Below, in pieces: positions 33,871 to 46,299 of a stretch of DNA of 64,000 bases (position 1 is the first letter of the stretch; the number at the start of each line of letters is the position of its first letter). A program made the position numbers and the translations under genes. The DNA comes from Anthoceros angustus (taxonomy: Eukaryota; Streptophyta; Anthocerotopsida; Anthocerotales; Anthocerotaceae). A model generated the notes under the pieces. It did not search any database. It had not been told where the DNA came from and worked only from the letters and a program-made list of their open reading frames with translations. The stretch is taken from contig MU008163.1 of NCBI GenBank assembly GCA_010909165.1, forward strand, positions 62,001 to 126,000. The letters run 5' to 3'.

Positions 33871-35910
33871 ATAATTTAAAAATATTATAAAATACAGCGG
33901 AAATGGACTTCTGATTACGACTAGTCCTAACCCACCTTAAACCATTACTTCTAAGTTAGTTTTGGTTTGGTTGCGTCGCGAAGGTTACTTAGCTGAAACC
34001 CATGGTAGCCGAAAGCAAACAAGAAGAGAACATGTATAGTTTTGCATACAAAGACTGCTTCAAAAGGTCTATATGAAGACAACGCGCATCTCGCATTGGA
34101 GACTAGAGTATTTAATATTGAGGTGGAGAATATTTCCTTAAGGAAAAATATGAGTCTCTTTGGCTACACCAATTTGGCATGGGACCTGAGAACGAGGGGG
34201 TGAGGAGGGCTGAGGACGAGGGGATGAGTTCAATTCGTAATGGATGATCTTATAGATAAGAGATTTAATAGTCGTGATGTTATCATTAGAAAATTGCAAC
34301 ATGATCTTGAATCGGCAAGCTCATGGCCAAAGATTTTGAGGCGCCTTTCCGTGTCAAGTTTGATTCATTGCTTTTGCAAGTCAATGCCTTGCAAATTGCC
34401 TTGTGTGGGTTGCTTGTCAAGGCGATCCGCACCTAGTTTGGAAGGCTACAAGAACGCCATTCTCGAGTTTATTCATGCACGTAGGGAAGAAATGCACAAT
34501 TATATGGCCAAAAGTTGCAGGTTTGGATGATTAGGTTGAAAGATGAAATGAAGTTTTTCATGAACCATAGAGGAGAAAGCCATAAATTTGAAAATCATTT
34601 CACTTCAACGAAACAAGTTTATCTACATATTTGAGAAGCTTACCGGTAAAACCTCCGGGATCCGATCCTCGCCCTTCTTGTCTTGGTGACCGATCGGAAG
34701 TTGTTTAGACGAGACCATGCTCGCCGTGCTTTGAACTTGAGAATTTCGGTGTTGTAATGACATTGTTGCACCACTTGTCTGCAAAGGAGTTTCTCAATAG
34801 GCTAGAGGTCGGCGGTCGCTCCTCGAGCCTTGACTTGGAAGGATTACGGTAGGGAGCGCATATTGATTATGACTTTTCACTCTATGGATGGTCGCCTCTG
34901 TGAAGGCTAGGTCTATGTTACGACAACTTCTTATATATCAATGAGGATCTTGCACCATTGCAATGGAAGACTAAGAAGGAGAAGTTACCCGCTTTTCAGA
35001 GTCTGTACGCAGTCAAGTGGCTTTCTGTGTGAGGATGAATTGGTGGTGTTTGGCCCTCGCTCATGCAATTTCATCGATAATCTGATTGATTGAAGATTAT
35101 TTTTCTTGTTTGAATTCTACCTATCTATTCATCCGCACCATTTTACCGCAATCTATGTAGAGTTATCATATTTCATCCATGACGGAAACCGCCCCTTAAT
35201 AGACTTAAATAAAATTCTTCTTCTTCTTCTTCATGTGGACCTAAGGATACAACTTCATATAGATAGAGACTTTTCAATTGTGAACTGTTTTCTTATTTCA
35301 TTCTATTTTGGACAGTCTAAATATCCATGACATATTTACGTACTTGAGATCATGGTGTAGCCCATTACCCTAAATTTATGAGATCATGGTGTAGCTCACT
35401 ATCCTAAGACCGCTGTCAAAATGCCACATCTATTGCATGAGAAACATGAACTGACAAAACAACAATTTATGCATGTAAAAACACATTCAAAAACTTGTAG
35501 CCATTGTATTGCACAAACAACTTTATCATTCTTCCTACTGTTGATACGATCGGAAAGAATAGAGTGACAAGTACAAAATAATATTTGATTTATTTTTTTA
35601 ATAAAATACATCATTAAACATAAACAAGAAACAACAGAAACATTTCTTCTTAAAAACATGTTTATGAGAGGTTAACGGAAGAGTGAATTACAATCAAATA
35701 TCCGATAATATTCAAGATGATTTCACCTCGGATATTATCGATTAATATCGATATTACTAATCGATTAATATCCGATAATATCCGAGGTGAGCCCCTGCAA
35801 CTTGAAGGTTATAGCAACGCCGACTGAGCAGGAAACCCAGACAACAGGAAAAGCACAAGCAGCCACGTCTATCTGCTCAGAGGGACAACTACGAGCTGGA
35901 GTAGCAAGAG
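33871..35910 (+). mobile_element. L1-ORF1-like repeat element, tandem copy 2
   Basis: Head-to-tail copy of 31787-33870. The AT-rich 3' third (35090-35780) is almost identical to 33090-33760, while the coding part has far more small gaps (for example 34630-34830 versus 32600-32815), abolishing the frame. The right end runs directly into the Copia RNase H frame at 35780-35920. The corresponding end of copy 1 (33775-33870) keeps a mutilated version of that Copia sequence, so the duplicated unit crosses an element boundary. Confidence 0.55.
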
Positions 35911-36316
35911 ACAACACGTGGTCGCACTCAGCTCAACAGAAGCTGAGTATTGCTCACATACTCATGCGTACAAAGACGGGCTTTGGCAGCTCTTAGAGCT
36001 AGCGGAACTTGGAGAAGCTCAGAAGATACCGAGACCATTATATTGTGATAACCAGAGTGCCATAGCACTCACCTATAACCCGAAGTTTCACGCGAGGACA
36101 AAGCATTTCGAAGTTCAGTTCCTTTTTATTAGACAAGTAGTAAGTGACAGCAAGTTTATAGTTCTATATCTGCCGACGGAGGAAATGACCGTGGATGTGC
36201 TCACCAAGGCACTCACCTCCGCCAAACACTATCAACATATAGCTAGAATGGGACTTAGAAGCCTGGCGCAAGTTATGTACAATAACTCAACAAAAACCAT
36301 GAAACCTAAGGTATAG
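35787..36316 (+). mobile_element. Copia RNase H C-terminus
   Basis: The frame 35918-36316 contains VALSSTEAEY, the hallmark start of the last part of Copia RNase H, then LYCDNQSAIALTYNP, HARTKHFEVQFLFIRQ and a VDVLTKAL end: the normal Pol terminus, with a stop just before the polypurine tract. 35787-35920 continues the same protein upstream in another frame. The rest of pol is absent because the L1-ORF1-like repeat adjoins. Confidence 0.85.
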
Positions 36317-36321
36317 GTGTT

Positions 36322-36330
36322 AAGTGGGAG
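36322..36330 (+). other. Polypurine tract
   Basis: aagtgggag lies directly before the LTR start tgttagaata at 36331 and just after the Copia pol stop, the expected place for plus-strand priming. Confidence 0.8.
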
Positions 36331-36974
36331 TGTTAGAATAATAACATCCTAGCCCTTAGGGCACGTTTCACAGAACTTAGGCTAGATGCCGAAAGGCACT
36401 TACGAACGGTTACGCACACAGTGTTTCACCTCTGTACATAACGTTCTATGCCCAATGCAAACACATTCTGCAAAATTCACATGTGCAGGGCTCTTAAAAA
36501 AAGTGGCTTGCAAATATGCTCAGTGTTTTTGCACCAGAAAATATTCACCGCTCAATTTTCTCTCGAGGCGATGTAGGCCATTCCACCAAGGCTTTTGGGG
36601 TTTCTACCGATGCTTCGCTCTTTTAAGAGTTGGACAATATTGTCATAGGACAGAATGGTTAGATGACCATAATGCTGAAGGCCCAAGATTTGGATACCAA
36701 AAGCAAGAGTCATGCAGAGGTTACCATCATGCCTTCTCGAAAGTGTTCGATAGGGACTTCAAACGGTTTTCACAGCTATAAGTCTGAGCCTTTTGAATTC
36801 CTTGTTGTATCGCACCAGGATAGGTAGCTGAAAAATATCAGCCTGTTGAGGTCGGTGTGAACATATATGCCACCTGTTCGGGCTCCTCACGAGGTATGCC
36901 ATCTGTATCTTCAATTCTTTTCTAGTTTGCTTTGCTGGACAAGCATATGCTGATGGCTGTTCCTGCATCTAACA
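36331..36974 (+). repeat. Copia 3' LTR (about 644 bp)
   Basis: Starts TGTTAGAATAATAAC immediately after the polypurine tract and ends TCTAACA, the exact inverted repeat of its first seven bases (TG...CA). Frames inside it are shadows. The partner 5' LTR was not found in the window. Confidence 0.7.
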
Positions 36975-38016
36975 CACAACGAGGAAAATATGTTGTTCTC
37001 TTATTTGTTGCAAGGATTCCTTTCCTGTTGTTGTGTTAGATCGATACCTCTTGCTCAGACCGCTGCTTCACCAATGGAAAAGTAGAACAACTTCAAAATG
37101 CATGGGTCAAGCGTTTGTTGGTGGGTGTTCGTGGTACCCGAGACACAGACTTGGTATCAAGACCACCTAGAGGCCCTGGGTTCATTGAAGAGCGTGGGAG
37201 TAAAGTGATGGAGAGACTGGAACAACCATTGCTTGCTTTGCCATATCCGGTATTCGGCTCGTCTCCTCCTGTACAGAATTTTAACTTTGCAAAGATATAC
37301 TATCGGTGAGCAGTCGTATCAGCTCCCAAGGATTGTGGCTCTGCAAAAATTGTGTGTGACCAATCTGGCCCTTTCTATTACATCGGCAAACTAGGAGAAA
37401 CTTTGACATTGCTGACTGCCGGTGCCGGACTTTGGAAAACTCAATGCCTGGATGGCCTTTTGAAAAGGTTTCGTGCTGAAAACCACATGGTCCTTTTGTT
37501 TGCCCATATCGATTAATATCGCTATTGATTAATATCGATTAATATCGATATTGGTAATCGATGATAGTATCGATATTATCGGATATTACAATCAAATATC
37601 CGGTAATATCACAGGACAAGCGATCGTAATTTCACCATCCGATCGCCCAATTACCTCGTTCATTGTCTACTTTGCAGTTAACATTAAGCCTAAGGCACAA
37701 AGGTGGAGTACGGCAGTTGCATCGTCTCTTCCATTCATTCGACGTAGTACTTGTACTTAACATGATACACCCGCGATTGTCAAATCACGGAATTACGACC
37801 AGCTGTCCAAGAGTGGATCTAGACAAGGACCGCTTATGGCAGGCACCGAGTCCTGACTTGGGCAGAGGCTTGGAGGTCCTAAAACCTATGCGACTATCCG
37901 TGCAGGCATTTCGTCATTCGCCTTATGGACTAAATCCTGAATTGAAACATGGCAGAGTCAAAAAAATTGGAAGGACAGTTACATACACCTGTGTACATTT
38001 GACGAGACAATAATTC
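36975..38016. other. Intergenic, 3' flank of the vacuolar sorting receptor
   Basis: Contains the inverted TATCGATTAATA cluster at 37505-37610. The part nearest 38016 presumably holds the 3' UTR of the minus-strand receptor gene. No other gene recognised. Confidence 0.45.
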
Positions 38017-41000
38017 CTACCTGTCCTCAGTTAGATGCTGGTGTACATCACCCTGGCTGTCCAACGGCATATACTGCGCCATGATTGCCCTTATCTCTGA
38101 ATCCATGTACGACTGCAGGGAAGACCACAAAACCCCGTCAGTGATGCTTCAGTAGACGCGCAGGCCACCAAGACGGCTAGACAGACATGCTTACCCGCAG
38201 CCTGTACTTGTAAACAACGTAGCCACTCACACCAACAACAGCCAAGGCACCCAATACTACCAGAGTCACCACCCAGCCAACTCTGGAGACCTGTTCCGAT
38301 TTACCTGGAACAAGCGCGAGAACCATGGTCAATGGCACTTGAAACCCGCTGGACTGTACAGGGACCGAACAACCCAATAGAAGGAGATACGCTACAGCTG
38401 CTTAAACTTACTTATGCACGTGTCATGCTCGCGGATATACAGGAGATCGGTAGACCCTAAGCATGAACAATCATAGCTACCCCAGGTGTTCTTGCATGAG
38501 CACTGTGGGCATGTGCACGCTGTTTTCTCCGAACACTCGTCAATATCTGATAACGCACCAGAGCAGGCAACACACGGATCTCGTTCAGCTCGTCACAATG
38601 GGTCATTGACAGGACGACTCCAAACGTCAAGTCAAGTAACGTCACGTCACGTCAAGTCAAGTCAAGTACCAACAAATACAAGCTTGACAATAACAGCCTT
38701 TCTTAAGGTAAGGGTCCATACGTACCAACACAGCTGTTGACCCCATCGCCCTTGAAGCCACTGGGACATTCGCATCCTTGCAGCTTCATATCCTGCAAAA
38801 CAGAGCTAAGAGTCAATAATGCAGAACAGATTAACCAGCCCTCATCCATCAGGAACGAAAGAGAAGAGCCCACTTACCGAACAAGCAGAAAAGGTCACAG
38901 CGTCCTTTGTCTCTTTCCAACAACCACCATTATCAATTGTGCATCGCCCAGTGCCAATTGCTGAAACAAAGACTCCAGTCAGTACACATTATTAAGTACT
39001 GAGTGCAGCACAACCGCTTGCTTCCCCTAATATTCTATCAACCAAACTTTTAACTTACGTTCGCAAGAGCTGTAGCCATCACCCTGAAATTGGACGCCTG
39101 CAACTGCAGGGCACTGACAAATCCGGCCGCGGAATGTGTCCTGCCCATTGCAGAAGGATATATCGATCAAAACCACAGATGTCATTGATTTTCTCAGGTG
39201 TAAAGGGTGTCAAAGTGGGTATAAAGTGGTGATACCTTGCATGCTGTAATATTCTGCTTTGTATTTTGCCAGCAGCCACCATTATTCGTCAGACATTCAT
39301 TTGTCTCCATGTCTGCCGAAAGGGTGCAAAATTAGTCCAGCACTTTATACAATCAGCGATGACACAGTTCACTTTGGCATGAAACTAATAAACACACCTT
39401 CATTCAAACAGATTGCGGGCTCAGTTGCTTCCTGGAAGCCTGAACAAATGGCCTTCAGGACTGCCGTCCTTTCCAACTTTCCTGAAGTCAACCTCGAATG
39501 AGATACACTGCTCCCGAAACAAGGAGATTGCACAAAGCACAGACAGACAACAAACCTCTGTATTGCCTCTGGTTGATGACAAGCGTGGGTAGTATTGTGA
39601 CATCTCCCCGCTCTCCTTGTCCAACCTAACCACATGTGTCGCAGAGATGCATCAATGCAAGGCGAATTTCCCACAAGGAAACACGATCTGAAGTCATGTA
39701 AGAAAGACTTTTGCTCAACCAGATCCGAATCAAGAGACCAAATGCTTCACCTGTGCATCTTGCTCCTTCTGCAGAACCTCATTGTCCAAATTGGCCTCAG
39801 GGTCGCCCATACATCGATTGATGTCATCCAGCGGAAGGCCTGGAAAAGTCAAACTAAGGACGTTATTCATGATACCTCTGCCTGCTGCACATTGGGCAGG
39901 CAAGCACCTAGGGTTGCTAGAATGAGAGATGGAACGGACCAAGCGACTTGATGACTTCTTCTGCACAGGCCTTGTTGTACTTCTGCTCTTTCATAGGGCA
40001 CCTGATCTGGAAGTCCGTTACATAATCCCACCACACCCATGGCTTTTGCAACTTCTCTTTTCCAACCTTGAACACACATAACTGCCTCAAATTCTCTGTC
40101 ACAACATCCTTGCCGTCATAGCCGATGGTGAAGTCCTGCTCAGGATCAGGAGCACAATATCTGCCATTGTTGATGCACTGGGCCTTGCACTGCTTGCTAA
40201 ACAAGAAAGCCTGAGGGCAATACCACGTTATATAATGAGGTGTGAATTCCACATAGGAACCTTGCTCAAGGATCTCCGCAGCACCTTTGAACTCCTTCAA
40301 AAACCCCATAATGTTGTCACACTTCGGCCCACATTGATCGTTACTGTTAGTCCACAACTCATATTCCACACGATTATCAGGATGGGGCAGCGACTCTCCA
40401 GTCCAAATTCAGGGTAACCATCTCGGTTTTGTCAGCCAGCCACTTTGAGCTCGTCGCCAAAGTTCTGCTCAATAAGAGCGGACGGATGGTGATATTTAGC
40501 AAATAAGTAAACGCATCTGCATCCGCATCCGGTTGATCCATAGTGATAAGCAGTTCACCTGTCATCAGCCACAAGGACAGCCGCCGCTCCAGCTTGCTGC
40601 GCATTCCACACCTTCTTCGCAAAGAAACAATCTGCACCAGCCGCCAAACCGAGATCCAGACTTCATTAGAATACTTCCTCCGACAATAACGCATGCAAGA
40701 CCAGAGCAGGAGGCTCGCCCGACGGCAAAACCGACTCAAAAACCCTGATCAAATGGCTCAAGACCAGGCATCCGACACTGGAATACATCAAGCTCACAAG
40801 TTTCAATCCAAACAAATTTCACACACACTCCGTCCACGCAGATCCACCAGATCCACATCCAATCACCAGCTACGGCGCGCCACCACCCCTGACAAATCAG
40901 ATCCAAAACGAACACTCCACACCGGCGTACTAACTCAAACAGCGTGCACCGGACAACAACCTCCGCGATCCGTGAGCAGAATAGTCGGCAACGCGCCGGG

Positions 41001-41257
41001 CGTGCTGCTCTTGAAGTTAGTGGAGAAGGGGACGCAGGCCCTGGAATTATCCCCGGTAGACCACGTTCCCGAGCATGGTCCCGCCGTAGTGCGGCACGCC
41101 GAAGTTCCCGATGGCGCTGTTGTAGCTCTTCTTGGCAGCGGAGCGGGGAGGCGACGGTGATGCTGTTCTCCTCCACGACAAACCTGGCCTGCACCACCGC
41201 CACACATCCCAACAGCAGCAGCAGCAGCAAGCCCGGCGCCATGCGATTCCGATCCAT
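38017..41257 (-). CDS. Vacuolar sorting receptor (BP-80/VSR family)
   Basis: Sorts proteins with vacuolar signals at the trans-Golgi/prevacuolar compartment. Twelve exons (complement): 40961-41257, 39940-40631, 39751-39839, 39556-39625, 39398-39481, 39236-39312, 39059-39140, 38878-38960, 38726-38792, 38412-38546, 38195-38304, 38017-38112, with GT-AG introns and consistent phases. Order: signal peptide ([17 protein letters not shown]), PA domain ([11 protein letters not shown]), central part ([34 protein letters not shown]), EGF-like repeats ([27 protein letters not shown]), membrane helix near 38220-38290 ([20 protein letters not shown]), cytosolic tail with the AP-binding YMPL signal. This copy has two 2-base losses in exon 1 (about 41053 and 41150) and one in exon 2 (about 40557), each absent from the duplicate, so they may be sequence errors. 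Confidence 0.9.
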
Positions 41258-41500
41258 GGCCCCGGCGCTACCAAACCCTCCTTCACTCCCGCCTCGCTCC
41301 GCGCGGCCGCCGCTCCGATACCGCCTGCTCAGCTCCGCGGCATGCAGGTCTGCAATTCCGTCTGTCATGCAAATCCGCCTCCGTGCCGCAGCAATCCGCG
41401 ATTTTCTGGCCCAGCTGCCGCCCGCCGCAAATGGAGTGCCGCACTCAAGCGAGCCCGAGGGCGAGCCCGGATCCGCCACGCGGCGCGTAGGCCGCAAGCG

Positions 41501-43302
41501 ACTGCCGTCCTTTCCAACTTTCCTGAAGTCAACCTCGAATGAGATACACTGCTCCCGAAACAAGGAGATTGCACAAAGCACAGACAGACAACAACCTCTG
41601 TATTGCCTCTGGTTGATGACAAGCGTGGGTAGTATTGTGACATCTCCCGCCTCCTTGTCCAACCTAACCACATGTGTCGCAGAGATGCATCAATGCAAGG
41701 CGAATTTCCACAAGGAAACACGATCTGAAGTCATGTAAGAAAGACTTTTGCTCAACCAGATCCGAATCAAGAGACCAAATGCTTCACCTGTGCATCTTGC
41801 TCCTTCTGCAGAACCTCATTGTCCAAATTGGCCTCAGGGTCGCCCATACATCGATTGATGTCATCCAGCGGAAGGCCTGGAAAAGTCAAACTAAGGACGT
41901 TATTCATGATACCTCTGCCTGCTGCACATTGGGCAGGCAAGCACCTAGGGTTGCTAGAATGAGAGATGGAACGGACCAAGCGACTTGATGACTTCTTCTG
42001 CACAGGCCTTGTTGTACTTCTGCTCTTTCATAGGGCACCTGATCTGGAAGTCCGTTACATAATCCCACCACACCCATGGCTTTTGCAACTTCTCTTTCCA
42101 ACCTTGAACACACATAACTGCCTCAAATTCTCTGTCACAACATCCTTGCCGTCATAGCCGATGGTGAAGTCCTGCTCAGGATCAGGAGCACAATATCTGC
42201 CATTGTTGATGCACTGGGCCTTGCACTGCTTGCTAAACAAGAAAGCCTGAGGGCAATACCACGTTATATAATGAGGTGTGAATTCCACATAGGAACCTTG
42301 CTCAAGGATCTCCGCAGCACCTTTGAACTCCTTCAAAAACCCCATAATGTTGTCACACTTCGGCCCACATTGATCGTTACTGTTAGTCCACAACTCATAT
42401 TCCACACGATTATCAGGATGGGGCAGCGACTCTCTCCAGTCCAAATTCAGGGTAACCATCTCGGTTTTGTCAGCCAGCCACTTCTTGAGCTCGTCGCCAA
42501 AGTTCTGCTCAATAAGAGCGGACGGGATGGTGATATTTAGCAAATAAGTAAACGCATCTGCATCCGCATCCGGTTGATCCATAGTGATAAGCAGTTCGGG
42601 CCTGTCATCAGCCACAAGGACAGCCGCCTCCAGCTTGCTGCGCATTCCACACCTTCTTCGCAAAGAAACAATCTGCACCAGCCAGCCAAACCGAGATCCA
42701 GACTTCATTAGAATACTTCCTCCGACAATAACGCATGCAAGACCAGAGCAGGAGGCTCGCCCGACAGCAAAACCGACTCAAAAACCCTGATCAAATGGCT
42801 CAAGACCAGGCATCCGACACTGGAATACATCAAGCTCACAAGTTTCAATCCAAACAAATTTCACACACACTCCGTCCACGCAGATCCACCAGATCCACAT
42901 CCAATCACCAGCTACGGCGCGCCACCACCCCGACAAATCAGATCCAAAACGAACACTCCACACCGGCGTACTAACTCAAACAGCGTGCACCGGACAACAA
43001 CCTCCGCGATCCGTGAGCAGAATAGTCGGCAACGCGCCGGGCGTGCTGCTCTTGAAGTTAGTGGAGAAGGGGACGCAGGCCCTGGAATTATCCCCCGGGT
43101 AGACCACGTTCCCGAGCATGGTCCCGCCGTAGTGCGGCACGCCGAAGTTCCCGATGGCGCTGTTGTAGCTCTTCTTGGCAGCGGAGGCGGGGGAGGCGAC
43201 GGTGATGCTGTTCTCCTCCACGACAAACCTGGCCTGCACCACCGCCACACATCCCAACAGCAGCAGCAGCAGCAAGCCCGGCGCCATGCGATTCCGATCC
43301 AT
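41501..43302 (-). pseudogene. Duplicated 5' part of the vacuolar sorting receptor (exons 1 to part of 5)
   Basis: Near-identical head-to-tail copy of 39.46-41.50 kb. Exon 1 is 43002-43302, intact, with signal peptide and PA-domain start. Exon 2 is about 41977-42672, exon 3 about 41788-41876, exon 4 near 41590-41661, then exon 5 breaks off at about 41501. It lacks EGF repeats, membrane helix and tail. Frame breaks occur in exon 2 (about 42622 and 42100) and exon 4 (about 41645), at places where the other copy is intact. The junction (about 41500-41505) shares only gac between its two sources. Either a true partial tandem duplication or an assembly duplicate. Confidence 0.8.
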
Positions 43303-44570
43303 GGCCCCGGCGCTACCAAACCCTCCTTCACTCCCGCCCTCGCCCGCTCCGCGGCCCGCCGCTCCGATACCGCCTGCTCAGCTCCGCGGCATGCAGGTCT
43401 GCAATTCCGTCTGTCATGCGCAAATCCGCCTCCGTGCCGCAGCAATCCGCGATTTTCTGGCCCAGCTGCCGCTCCGCCGCAAATGGAGTGCCGCACTCAA
43501 GCGAGCCCGAGGGCGAGCCCGGATCCGCCTCACGCGGCGCGTAGGCCGCAAGCGACCAGATTTCTGCCAGGTGCGGCGAGAGGGCGTGAAAGGAGGCAGG
43601 ACCCGGTCGGTGTGGTTTCCGCACCCGTGGACTCCTGCCACAGCCTTGGCCCGCCTCAGGTCCCTGTATCGGTATACATTTTTTTCAGTTTCTGTCCCCA
43701 ATTATTGCCTGCATCATCCCATCATCCTTTCCTCATGGGTCGCGGCCCGGACCGGGCCGGATCGCCCCACACCTACGCGGTCAGTTATTCCATACCACTC
43801 AAAAATATAGAATTTTCTCATCTTCTCCACGGACCCTTCGCTCCATAAAGCGCTTCTTCTCCTGACATGCATACAGTACATCTATTGATTTTGTCGACCC
43901 ACTCGTTCCACGTGGGAAGCCCTAAGTTCCACCCGTCGTATGCACATATGCAACATGCTGTGAATGTTTTCAATCATCCAATCTTGCTTTGGCTAGGATA
44001 AGCATAAACATGTGAATATTTTAAATTAAATTAAACATGTAAAAAAATATAAATATTATCTTCCAAGAGTGACATCTATACATGAGTTCATTAGAACTCT
44101 TACAATGGATCAGTATTTGGATGGGTGTTGTCCATCCCAATTATAAAAATATCATGCTTTTATATTCTTAAGGCGGATTAGTACTTGGATCGGGTGCTGT
44201 CCATTTCACTTATGCAAATATCATGTCCTCATCTCGGCATTCTATAGGGAGGGCCGTCCTGTGGTAATCCCCTTTGAGGTTTCTCCATATTATATTCGAG
44301 GTTCTCCATATCACATTCGACCACAAGACTTCGATGTATACTTTGAAATATCTATATAAAGTCTTTAAATTCATAAAATATCTAAATAAAATCTCTAAAA
44401 AAGAGTACAGATGCTGGTCGGGCTAGGAGTTTTCGTCCGCCGTCACTTGCAAGGTGAATACCTCTATGTACCAAGATTAAAATACGGTATCATCAACCAA
44501 AATTGTACCCTTGAAGTATCGTATTCATACTATCATGTGCCAGTGTCACCGCCCTGTGACTGGGACTAAC
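43303..44570. other. Receptor 5' flank and intergenic sequence
   Basis: 43303-43555 is shared with the other receptor copy (41258-41500) and would be its promoter/5' UTR. Beyond 43555 the sequence is unique. At 44105-44225 there is a diverged duplicate of about 60 bp (tatttggatgggtgttgtcc / tacttggatcgggtgctgtcc). No gene recognised. Confidence 0.5.
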
Positions 44571-44794
44571 TGTCTCAGTTACTAACCGAAATCAGTGCAA
44601 TCACGGACTTGTTCGTCGCAGATGGCGAGAGCCTCAGGGCGGCATCAGCCGGGGGCCAGGCTGCACAGCGGATTGCGCACGGCGTACACAGGAGGATGGT
44701 GGATTGAATCGAATTTCTGCGTTTTATTTCTTGTGTCCGCCGAGATTCTGTGAGCAGGCAAGGAGGAAGAAGCGAGATCTCACAATTCTGAGCT

Positions 44795-46120
44795 ATGGAG
44801 ATGAATTTGATTGCCATCTCTTTGCAGCAGGCGGAGCTCGGGGGCCTGCTGGATCGGCTGGGGCTGCTGGTGGAAGTTGTGTTTTCTATGTTGCTGCGGT
44901 TTACCGGCGTCATGATCTTCCTGCTGCCTAGTCCTTTCTCCGACCTCGTTTCCAATCCCTTCAGCTGCCCGGCCGGCGCCGAGACGCTTGGTATCAGCCA
45001 GAGATTGGCCGTCAAGTCCGGCAGCAGCGACAGCGTTGTGGTGCAGAGCCTGCCGCAGGGAGCAGGCCCGATCGGAAGGTCTCTGTTCCAGGTGCTGGCT
45101 CTGGTGAACGACATTCCGGCTTCCTCTAGCAAGTACGAGTTCGCCAAGACCCTGGCCGACAGGATTGTGAGGGACAACCAGCAGCACGGCGGCTACTTGC
45201 ACGACGTGAACAGAGCGGCTCTCAGCGCGGGGTTCACTCGGACTGTGAAGTTTCTGGCCCGATCCCTGAGCTGCTCACAGCGGCGGCAGCGAGGGAGCCA
45301 GGGCTGGGGATGGCTGTGGAGCTGGATTCCGTTGCTGAATGCTGGCCCGGGGAAGCTCTTCTTGCTGCCGGCTCCCGTGTCGGTTATCGTCGCTCGCCTC
45401 TTGAGCTTGTGCCAGTACGTTCTTCTAGGTCAGGCAGGCGGATGCCCCGGGCAGAGGACGGCGGAAAACATGTCTGCAAGCTTGGATTTCGCAGAGAAGT
45501 TGTCGCAGGAGCTGGTCTGGCTGAGCAAGAAGATGGTGGACAACTTTGCCGCGCATGATGCCATTGTTCAATGGTCATCGGCAAGCCCACTGGCCATGTT
45601 GTCTTTGACGGCGTCTCCAAGAGTGAAGCGTTCTCTTGTGAAGGTGTCCGGTAAGTTTTCTTTGCTGTAACTCGTTCGGAATGCGTCAATTTCGACAGAA
45701 ATTTCTAAGCTCGTGAGCTAACAATTGGATGTCCCCTGAGACCTAGCAGTGTTTCTATGCAAAGGACTCCTCAGAGAAGAAGTAAGGCTTCCAAAGGACG
45801 CTAAGGCGAATATACTGCTGCTATGGCTGCCTCTTTTATGTAATGCTACACACGGGGGAGATGGCCCCTTGTTCAGTTCTGGCGAGAAGGTTGTGCATGA
45901 GCGGATGTTGGGAGAGCTTGTCAGGAGTCTGCCAGCGGCTGAGCAGGAAGAGGTTCTCTCACTCTGGCTCCACGAGTTTGCCTTGTCAACTTCTGACTGG
46001 CCCAATCTTCTGGTTTGCTACGAGAACTGGTGCCATGCATCCCGGAAGCTAGGGTTGCCAGGTAATCCAACTCGGCAGATAACTTTCGACACACAAAGGC
46101 TGGCCATCGTGAGAGCATAA
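44795..46120 (+). CDS. Two-exon protein resembling the C-terminal part of a plant BTB/POZ-associated family
   Basis: Exon 1 is 44795-45650 and exon 2 is 45750-46120, joined by a GT-AG intron (gtaagttttc ... cctagcag) in phase 1, giving about 408 codons. The second exon (LPKDAKANILLLWLPLLCN, ERMLGELVRSLPAAEQEEVL, W-LHEFALSTSDWPNLLVCYENWC) resembles the C-terminal module of plant BTB/POZ proteins of the At1g63850 type as I remember them: 'PKDSR..LL..WLP', 'LP...Q..IL..W', 'CPN...AFE.W'. The BTB fold itself is not evident in exon 1, which has a hydrophobic stretch near residues 25-45. The start was chosen as the first ATG of the frame. Function unknown, possibly a ubiquitin-ligase adaptor relative. 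Confidence 0.55.
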
Positions 46121-46299
46121 CCTCCAAGTGGACTGTGACGCCTCTCGACGCTGCGTACTACCACGATGCGGTTCTTAACATTGGAGCGTCAGCAGCTTTA
46201 GACTCAGATGGTGCGCTAAGAAATGTCCGTCATAGCGTCAGCTGCTTTCGTACCAGAGATATGGGATGTCCTCTTGATAGGCGGGCCGTGGTATGTGGT

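Noticed and set aside
39369-39674. Minus-strand 101-codon frame read as one protein
   Set aside because: It runs through an intron; the true receptor exons 4 and 5 are joined by GT-AG splicing at 39556 and 39481.
40944-43848. Plus-strand frames of 264 and 287 codons opposite the receptor exon 1
   Set aside because: Antisense to a confidently spliced, conserved exon and its GC-rich promoter; no family resemblance.
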